Made by a program: the position numbers and the translations under genes
Source of the DNA: Vicinamibacterales bacterium
GTDB lineage: Bacteria > Acidobacteriota > Vicinamibacteria > Vicinamibacterales > JAMQPK01
DNA: 64,000 nt
Direction: 5' to 3'
Assembly (NCBI GenBank): GCA_023717525.1
Contig: JAMQPK010000220.1
Span: forward strand, 1-64,000
The notes under the pieces: generated by a model
Told to the model about the DNA's origin: nothing
Seen by the model: only the letters and a program-made list of their open reading frames with translations
The model's database searches: none
Shown here: positions 58,714 to 64,000 of the stretch, in pieces
Position numbering within the stretch: the first letter of the stretch is position 1
Layout of the letters: each line of letters begins with the position of its first letter

Positions 58714-59801
58714 CGACTCGCTATCGCCCGGTACGCATCAAGGGTCAGGGCCGCGGTTCTGTCCCACGTGTAGTCCATCGCTCTGCGCCGGCCTGCCTCG
58801 CGCAGCCGGTTCGCGAGATCCGCATCTTCGATCAGCCGTACGATACCAGCAGCCATCTCCATTTCGTCGTCTGGGCTCACGAGGATACCCGCATCGCCCA
58901 CGACTTCGGGAATGGCGCTCGCTCGTGCGGCGAGCACCGGAGCGCCACACGCCATTGCCTCGAGCAGGGGTAGTCCGAAACCTTCATATCGCGATGGATA
59001 CGCGAACACGGCGGCGCTGCAATACAGATCCGCAAGAGTACGATCGTCGGTCGCATCTGCGAAGTGAACCTGAACATTCGCGCCGCGTGCCTCCTCCTCG
59101 AGTTTTGCGCGTTCGCCTCGGTCTACCCCTGCCAGAACCAGCATGGGGCCGACGCGACTCGGCGATAGCGCCGGAAGCCGGCCCAGGGCACGTACCAGCA
59201 TCAGGAGATTTCGACGCGGGTGAAGGTCGCCGACGTGAAGCACATACGGAGCCGTTATCCCCGGAGGGAGTTGACGCGGTGTTGCCCCTGCGAACGGCGT
59301 TCCCACGCCGAGGGGAACAACTCTAATTCGCTGCGCGTCAACGCCGTAGGCGGCCGAGATCTCGCTTCGAGAGAACTCGGAGTCCGTGATGATGAGGTCT
59401 GCCGCATGAGCGCTCCGGCGATAGAACCAGCGCCGCAGCGGGTCGCGGCGGTACGGGTACCACTCTGGATGGCGCTCGTAACTGACGTCATGAATGGTCA
59501 GGACAAGAGGATGCACGCCGCGAAGCGGGGCAGTGTAGGCAGGCGAGTGGAACACGTCGAGCCGTTCGCGTCGAACCGCGCGCGGGAGATCCACGAGGCA
59601 CCAGCCGAGATTCGTTGGTGCGATCTGTCTGACGGGTCGACGTTCGGCGGCGGACGGCAGGGCTGCGGCTTCCGGCGAGCCGAAGACCACAAGCTCGTTA
59701 CTCGGACGTACGCGGGCGAGGGCGTTCAGCAGCTCGGAGGCATATCGTCGCACTCCGCCCGCTGGAGATCCCAAGCTTCGCCCATCGAATCCGATTCGCA
59801 T
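58710..59801 (-). CDS. GT4 family glycosyltransferase
   Basis: 363 residues. MRIGFDGRSLGSPAGGVRRY opens the GT-B fold. VLHVGDLHPRRNLLMLVRAL is the linker and second-domain start, and YPSRYEGFGLPLLEAMACGA with PVLAARASAIPEVVGDAG holds E-x7-E, the GT4 donor site. It matches mannosyl/rhamnosyl transferases of O-antigen clusters. It is followed by GT2 in the same transcript. It starts only 31 bases after the stop of the secreted repeat protein gene. Confidence 0.88.
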   Translation of the reverse strand: MRIGFDGRSLGSPAGGVRRYASELLNALARVRPSNELVVFGSPEAAALPSAAERRPVRQIAPTNLGWCLVDLPRAVRRERLDVFHSPAYTAPLRGVHPLVLTIHDVSYERHPEWYPYRRDPLRRWFYRRSAHAADLIITDSEFSRSEISAAYGVDAQRIRVVPLGVGTPFAGATPRQLPPGITAPYVLHVGDLHPRRNLLMLVRALGRLPALSPSRVGPMLVLAGVDRGERAKLEEEARGANVQVHFADATDDRTLADLYCSAAVFAYPSRYEGFGLPLLEAMACGAPVLAARASAIPEVVGDAGILVSPDDEMEMAAGIVRLIEDADLANRLREAGRRRAMDYTWDRTAALTLDAYRAIASR

Positions 59802-59832
59802 CGCGCAGAACGCAGGGACATTCTACGGCCTG

Positions 59833-61689
59833 CTAGTGCACTATCCGAACATTCGGCGGCGCGATTGGCGGTTGCTGACCTATGAGGACCGGCCAACGGG
59901 CATACGTGCCGTTGCCGTTTTGACCGTCGGTGATCACTGCGTAGATGTAGTACTCGCCGAGAGGCACGACCGGAATGTTGTTCCAGACAAACGAGCCTGC
60001 CGATGTGGGGGCGCTCCCAATCGGGGTTGTTCCGCTTGTCGGATTGCGATCGGTGTCGTAGTACAGATTGACCGTTCCGTTGCTTTCGCTCGCGGTCCAC
60101 TGGAACGTGTACGTACCGCCGGAGTTGAGCCGCTCGAGGGCGGCAAGCTTGATGCGCTTCAGGAAGAAGGTGACTGCGCCGCTGTACTCGTGCGGGTCGA
60201 ACCGGAATCGGTCGATGCCGCCCATGCCGCCCGGCACCCAGCCAAGCTGAGACGGCGAGCTCGCTTCGATTGGGAGAACGGCACGGTCAGACATGTCCAG
60301 GCTGACCTTGTCCAGAACGCTCACGCCGAGGCGCGAATTGAAAATGATGTCGTCCGTCACCGTATAGTTGATGCCGCCAGCTGCCCGCCACGCGATTCGT
60401 GCGATGGAGCCGTTGTTGACGTTGCGCGCCGCATTGGGGATGCCGAACTCGACGGTCAGAATGCGATAGCGGAGCGGATCGATGCGCGTGGCGTCGCCGC
60501 GCGATGAAAGGGGTTGAAGGATCGGATCCCCTACGAGCCCGGGCTGAGCAGGGGCGCTGATGGCAGAGAAAACAGACACGCTTCCCAGCGACGTACCGGC
60601 CGGCGTTTCGGCAACAATCGGTGTAATCGAGGGCGGTGCGCAAGAAGGCGGCAGGCAGAGTCCAAAATAATCATCGACATCCGAGAGCGCATTCATATCC
60701 CACGCGTTACCAAGTTGCGCTGTCGCGAAGTCGTCGGCGCTTCCTTCGTCTGAAGGCAACGTGAAGGACATCGTAGGAGTGGCGTTGACCAGGTAGGCAG
60801 TCCCCGGCCTGGTAAACGCACCGGACGTGCCGGCCGCCCGCGCGAGTACTTGGTAGCTGCCGGGCGCCAGGGCCCCAGCGTAGAAGTTGTACCCGGCGCC
60901 GGAACCACTAACTAGGCATCCGGCCGAGTTGCCGTTAGCCGCGGAAGAAATGTTCTTCGCAAGGACTGTTTCGTTTCCGTTGGTGGTCGTGTCGGTGTCG
61001 AGGTAGAGATCGATGGCGCCGGAGAAACCGGTCCAGGTCGCCTTCCGGCAGAGGTTAGTGTCGATGTTGACCAGTCGAATCCAGTCGATCTGAATATTGA
61101 GTGTCGTGTTGTATGACGGATGAAATCGTAACGAGCGAATCAGGCCTCCCCACGAAATCGGGCCAGTCTGTTTTCCGAGCGCCTGGAGGTCGACAAGATA
61201 GGTTCGCCATCCAGCGGTCAGGTTGATGATGTTGCTGCTGCTATCGGTGAGGTCCCAGAGATTGTCGCGATTCCAGGTCAATACGCTCTGCGAAGGGCCG
61301 CTCATATTCACGCGAATCGCAAGGAACCTGTAGAAGTCCGCGTCGATGGGATAGTTGGCGCCGGTCTTTCCCAGCCGCGCGGCGTAGGGGTTCCCAGTCT
61401 CGAGCAGAAAGACGTTCGGGCTGACAGCCGTCGTTGCCGAGAAGATGCCGCTCGCGAACGAGACGTTGCTCAGTTCCGGTAAGGGGTTATCTGAGCCGTT
61501 CAGGAACCAGCCGAAATCCGTACGCTCGTTCATGTCCCAGGGGTCCTGGAACGTTCGAGCGGCGAAGTCCTCTGCCGACGCAACGCTGGCGGATCCGCCG
61601 AGGGTTACGGTCTGTGCGAGCAGATCGACGGAAGTACACAGAAATGCGCACACAAAGAGCGCCGGGGCCGCCAGGGAGTACTTCTTCAT
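59833..61689 (-). CDS. Secreted beta-rich protein with duplicated module
   Basis: 618 residues from ATG 61689, preceded by GAGG. The signal peptide (LAAPALFVCAFLCTSVDLLA) is cleaved near residue 25. Two related segments occur: ASAEDFAARTFQDPWDMNER and GSADDFATAQLGNAWDMNAL, about 310 residues apart, each opening a module (carbohydrate-binding-like jelly-roll predicted, because FHPSYNTTLNIQIDWIRLVN resembles such folds). Each is followed by a domain resembling LYLDTDTTTNGNETVLAKN. It ends in QQPPIAPPNVRIVH. No catalytic residues seen. Probably an extracellular glycan-binding or structural protein. Confidence 0.65.
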   Translation of the reverse strand: MKKYSLAAPALFVCAFLCTSVDLLAQTVTLGGSASVASAEDFAARTFQDPWDMNERTDFGWFLNGSDNPLPELSNVSFASGIFSATTAVSPNVFLLETGNPYAARLGKTGANYPIDADFYRFLAIRVNMSGPSQSVLTWNRDNLWDLTDSSSNIINLTAGWRTYLVDLQALGKQTGPISWGGLIRSLRFHPSYNTTLNIQIDWIRLVNIDTNLCRKATWTGFSGAIDLYLDTDTTTNGNETVLAKNISSAANGNSAGCLVSGSGAGYNFYAGALAPGSYQVLARAAGTSGAFTRPGTAYLVNATPTMSFTLPSDEGSADDFATAQLGNAWDMNALSDVDDYFGLCLPPSCAPPSITPIVAETPAGTSLGSVSVFSAISAPAQPGLVGDPILQPLSSRGDATRIDPLRYRILTVEFGIPNAARNVNNGSIARIAWRAAGGINYTVTDDIIFNSRLGVSVLDKVSLDMSDRAVLPIEASSPSQLGWVPGGMGGIDRFRFDPHEYSGAVTFFLKRIKLAALERLNSGGTYTFQWTASESNGTVNLYYDTDRNPTSGTTPIGSAPTSAGSFVWNNIPVVPLGEYYIYAVITDGQNGNGTYARWPVLIGQQPPIAPPNVRIVH

Positions 61690-61786
61690 GAGTCCTCTAT
61701 CCTGGTGTATGCAGGGTTCGATCCAAGCTGTGCCCACCGACATGGACAGGAGTTCTGCGCTGCTGTAGCCTGAAGCACGCGTTGTA

Positions 61787-63049
61787 ATGCGGTACACGTT
61801 GATTACATTTCTTGCCTGTCCAGCGTGCTCTGGGCAGCTGGCGACGATTGTCGTCACGGAGCGGCAGGCAGCCATACCGGTCCGTCACAGGCTCCTGCCG
61901 AATGTGGTTGCTCCGGAGGGCGCCGTCGTCGCTCCGCTGAACCCCGCTTCCGCGAGGACGCCTCTCGGTGCCGTTCTGTCTCGACACGCCGCGAATCCCG
62001 CACCACCCGAGCGAGACTACGCGGTCGAGGTCGAGACAGGAATCCTGGCGTGCGTCTCGTGCGGGCGTTGGTTTCCCATTCGCGGTTTTCTACCGGAGCT
62101 GTTGCCCGACCATCTCCGCGATCGCGACGACGATCGGCGATTCTTCGACGAATGCGCGCGTCAGCTTCCCACGGAGCTCGTCGAGGCGCTTAGAGCGGCC
62201 GCCCCCAGTGCCGGGTCGACGGAACTCGATCGAGGCGAGGGCTACAAGCGCGCGGAGATCACGATTCGCAGCAAAGTAGACAATCCCTACTTTTTTTCGC
62301 CCGGCTATTCTTCTCCTTTCAACCCGCACGCGACTGAGCACACGCTCTACCTCATCAAGCTATTCGGCGCGGCGGTCCCGTTGTTGGAACTCAAAGTCGG
62401 CGATGTGTTGCTCGATAGCGGCTGCGGGTACTCCTGGACGACGGAATGGCTGTACAGGGCCGGCGTAGAGACAGTCGGTGTCGACATCTGCCGGACTTAC
62501 CTCGAAATCGGGATCGAGCGCATGGGCGCCAACCGGCCGCATCTCGTGGTGGCCGACGTCGAGAACCTGCCGATTCGCGCCGCATCGATGGATGCCGTCC
62601 TGGCGTTCGAAAGCGCGCATCACATTCCCGATCGCAAGAAAGCCATGGCAGGATTCGGCCGTGTCCTCAAGCCGGCGGGCCGCATGGTCCTGGCCGAACC
62701 TGGAGCGACGCACGAACACGCGCAGGTCTCGGTGGATGTGATGAGCAAGTACGGGATCCTCGAGAAGGGCATGGAGCTCGAAGACGTGCGGGACTATGTC
62801 GCTGGCACCGAGATGGGAAAGCCGGAGCAGATATTTCTGCTGCGCGCGTCGGACCGCGAGATTGGGCGGACGATCGATCACGCATTCGTTCACACGCATT
62901 CCGCGGTCGAGGGTAACTTGTTTCGCATTTCCAAGACCGAAAGCCTGCTCGAGACCGTCAGCGCCGCCTGGCGCGAACCTCGCCGCGTCGTGTGGCCGAA
63001 GTTGAAGCGCTACGCCAAGACGGCGCTCGTCAGACTCGGTTTGGAATGA
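61787..63049 (+). CDS. SAM-dependent methyltransferase with N-terminal zinc-ribbon-like region
   Basis: 420 residues. FLACPACSGQL and, about 80 residues later, ILACVSCGRWFPIRGFLPEL form a split Trm112-like region with two CxxC pairs. GDVLLDSGCGYSWTTEWLYR is SAM motif I, followed by VGVDICRTYLEIGIERMG, ENLPIRAASMDAVLAFESAH and GRVLKPAGRMVLAEPG. The N-terminal insert between the cysteine pairs is unusual. It ends in an ATGA overlap with the WecA-like gene, so it belongs to the same envelope-glycan transcript. Confidence 0.8.
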   Translation: MRYTLITFLACPACSGQLATIVVTERQAAIPVRHRLLPNVVAPEGAVVAPLNPASARTPLGAVLSRHAANPAPPERDYAVEVETGILACVSCGRWFPIRGFLPELLPDHLRDRDDDRRFFDECARQLPTELVEALRAAAPSAGSTELDRGEGYKRAEITIRSKVDNPYFFSPGYSSPFNPHATEHTLYLIKLFGAAVPLLELKVGDVLLDSGCGYSWTTEWLYRAGVETVGVDICRTYLEIGIERMGANRPHLVVADVENLPIRAASMDAVLAFESAHHIPDRKKAMAGFGRVLKPAGRMVLAEPGATHEHAQVSVDVMSKYGILEKGMELEDVRDYVAGTEMGKPEQIFLLRASDREIGRTIDHAFVHTHSAVEGNLFRISKTESLLETVSAAWREPRRVVWPKLKRYAKTALVRLGLE

Positions 63050-64000
63050 CGCGCGTTCTTGTCGCGTTTGCGGCGGCTTTCGCCACTGTGGCGATTGTCA
63101 CGCCGTTTCTGAAGCGGCTGGCCGTCAGGCTCCAACTCGTCGCCCGTCCAATCGAGCAGCGCTGGCATCGAGCGCCTGTGCCGCTCCTGGGCGGCGTCGC
63201 CATCTTTGCGGGCTTTGCATCTTCGGCCCTGATGACGGCCCGTTCGCCGTCTCTGACACCCGTCTTCGCGGGCAGCGCTGCGATGTTCGCCCTCGGCGCG
63301 GCTGACGACCTCTGGCGTTTCCGGCCTGGAACAAAATTCCTCCTGCAGATCGCCATCGCGTCGGCACTCGTCGCTGTGCTTCCGCGGCCAGTCTTGACAG
63401 GGTTTGTCGCCATCGACGCGCTGATCGCCATCACCTGGCTGGTCGGCATCACGAACGCTTTTAACCTGCTCGATAACGTCGACGGATTAGCCGCCGGTGT
63501 CGCGACGATCGCAGGCGGCTTCCTGGTGCTGACGCTGTGGCCTGTTGCGTCGGTTCCCGTGGTCTGCGCGCTGGCAGCGTTCGCAGGGGCGACGGCGGGT
63601 TTTCTCGTTTACAATTTTCATCCGGCTTCGATTTTCATGGGAGACAGCGGCAGCCTCTTTCTGGGATTCTTTCTGTCGGCCATTGGCCTGCTTGTCTTGC
63701 CGCTGCAGAGTTTCGGAGCCCCTTACGCCGCCGTTTCCGTATTGATTCTCCTGGTACCGATCTTCGATACGACGTTTGTCACGCTGACGCGTGTGATGGC
63801 CGGTCGCAGCCCGATCGCTGGAGGACGCGACCACACGTCGCACAGGTTGATCGCGCTCGGCATCAGCGAGCGCCGCGCGGTGGTCGTGCACTATGTCCTG
63901 ACGGCGGTCGGCGGACTGATTGCGCTCGGGGTCCTCCACGCACGACCCGGCGGTGTCGGCATTGCCTTGGGATTGTTTGTCATAGTCCTGGCCGCCCTGG
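63046..64000 (+). CDS. Undecaprenyl-phosphate sugar-1-phosphate transferase (WecA/TagO/MraY family), partial
   Basis: The frame starts with ATG 63046 in an ATGA overlap and remains open to the end of the window (318 codons, C-terminus missing). About ten TM helices are seen. PLLGGVAIFAGF, GAADDLWRFRPGTKFL (Asp-Asp Mg site), NAFNLLDNVDGLAAGVAT, FMGDSGSLFLGFF and GGRDHTSHRLIALG are the conserved cytoplasmic loops. It should load GlcNAc-1-P or a related sugar on undecaprenyl phosphate, initiating O-antigen-like or teichoic-type polymers. It fits with the glycosyltransferases of this region. Which sugar is not determined. Confidence 0.88.
   Translation, partial: MTRVLVAFAAAFATVAIVTPFLKRLAVRLQLVARPIEQRWHRAPVPLLGGVAIFAGFASSALMTARSPSLTPVFAGSAAMFALGAADDLWRFRPGTKFLLQIAIASALVAVLPRPVLTGFVAIDALIAITWLVGITNAFNLLDNVDGLAAGVATIAGGFLVLTLWPVASVPVVCALAAFAGATAGFLVYNFHPASIFMGDSGSLFLGFFLSAIGLLVLPLQSFGAPYAAVSVLILLVPIFDTTFVTLTRVMAGRSPIAGGRDHTSHRLIALGISERRAVVVHYVLTAVGGLIALGVLHARPGGVGIALGLFVIVLAAL

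Overview
The window looks like chromosomal DNA of an acidobacterium, most likely class Vicinamibacteria. The best marker is the VWFA-related protein at 8977-11100, a family largely confined to that phylum. GC-rich codon use, many GTG and TTG starts, many Tat or Sec exported enzymes, PEGA and TonB-like regulators, a PQQ dehydrogenase and a GH44 glycosidase fit the same origin. The assignment is inferred from protein families only. No rRNA, tRNA, CRISPR array, transposase or prophage was recognised. The window is almost fully coding; the largest non-coding stretch is about 330 bp.

Layout. 1-7205: the end of a DUF1501 gene, an XRE/nucleotidyltransferase toxin-antitoxin-like pair with a palindromic operator candidate, a membrane alkaline-phosphatase-superfamily protein, a GNAT, a spermidine-synthase-like protein, a 2-hydroxyacid dehydrogenase, an MFS transporter and a PAS protein. 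7192-13431: secreted GH44 glycosidase, VWFA protein, esterase-like protein and FAD-dependent oxidoreductase. 13520-17672: a compatible-solute operon made of a membrane-anchored sensor-OtsA fusion, a DUF5752 protein and a TreT-like glycosyltransferase. 18826-23413: three overlapping envelope genes (GT2, YfhO-like, GT39-like). 23569-31234: small exported DUF4136-type proteins, then a minus-strand run of PilZ protein, monoheme protein, MltF-like lipoprotein and beta-barrel. 31461-35923: degenerate receiver protein, PEGA pseudokinase and TonB-like protein.

37284-47566 is a catabolic region in which families that are normally cytoplasmic carry export signals: a SelA-like PLP enzyme, an amidohydrolase/deacetylase, RidA and an HpcH/HpaI aldolase. 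Near them are a PQQ dehydrogenase, a PhoD phosphatase, an esterase, a peroxiredoxin, a CMD protein and RNA polymerase omega. Together they suggest substrate breakdown in the periplasm. 48158-64000 is a surface-glycan region: five consecutive plus-strand genes for glycosyltransferases and methyltransferases, two of them GT-methyltransferase fusions, followed by an efflux adaptor, a response regulator, a GT39-like protein, an acyltransferase, GT2, GT4, a secreted repeat protein, a methyltransferase and a WecA/TagO-type initiating transferase cut by the window end.

The most unusual signal is a set of heptanucleotide tandem repeats at five places (32711, 38846, 46001, 47623, 48064). They are not inert filler. 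One forms the start of the coding sequence of the exported amidohydrolase, one supplies the apparent Shine-Dalgarno of the PhoD gene, and two bracket a four-helix-bundle (S23/IVP) gene.
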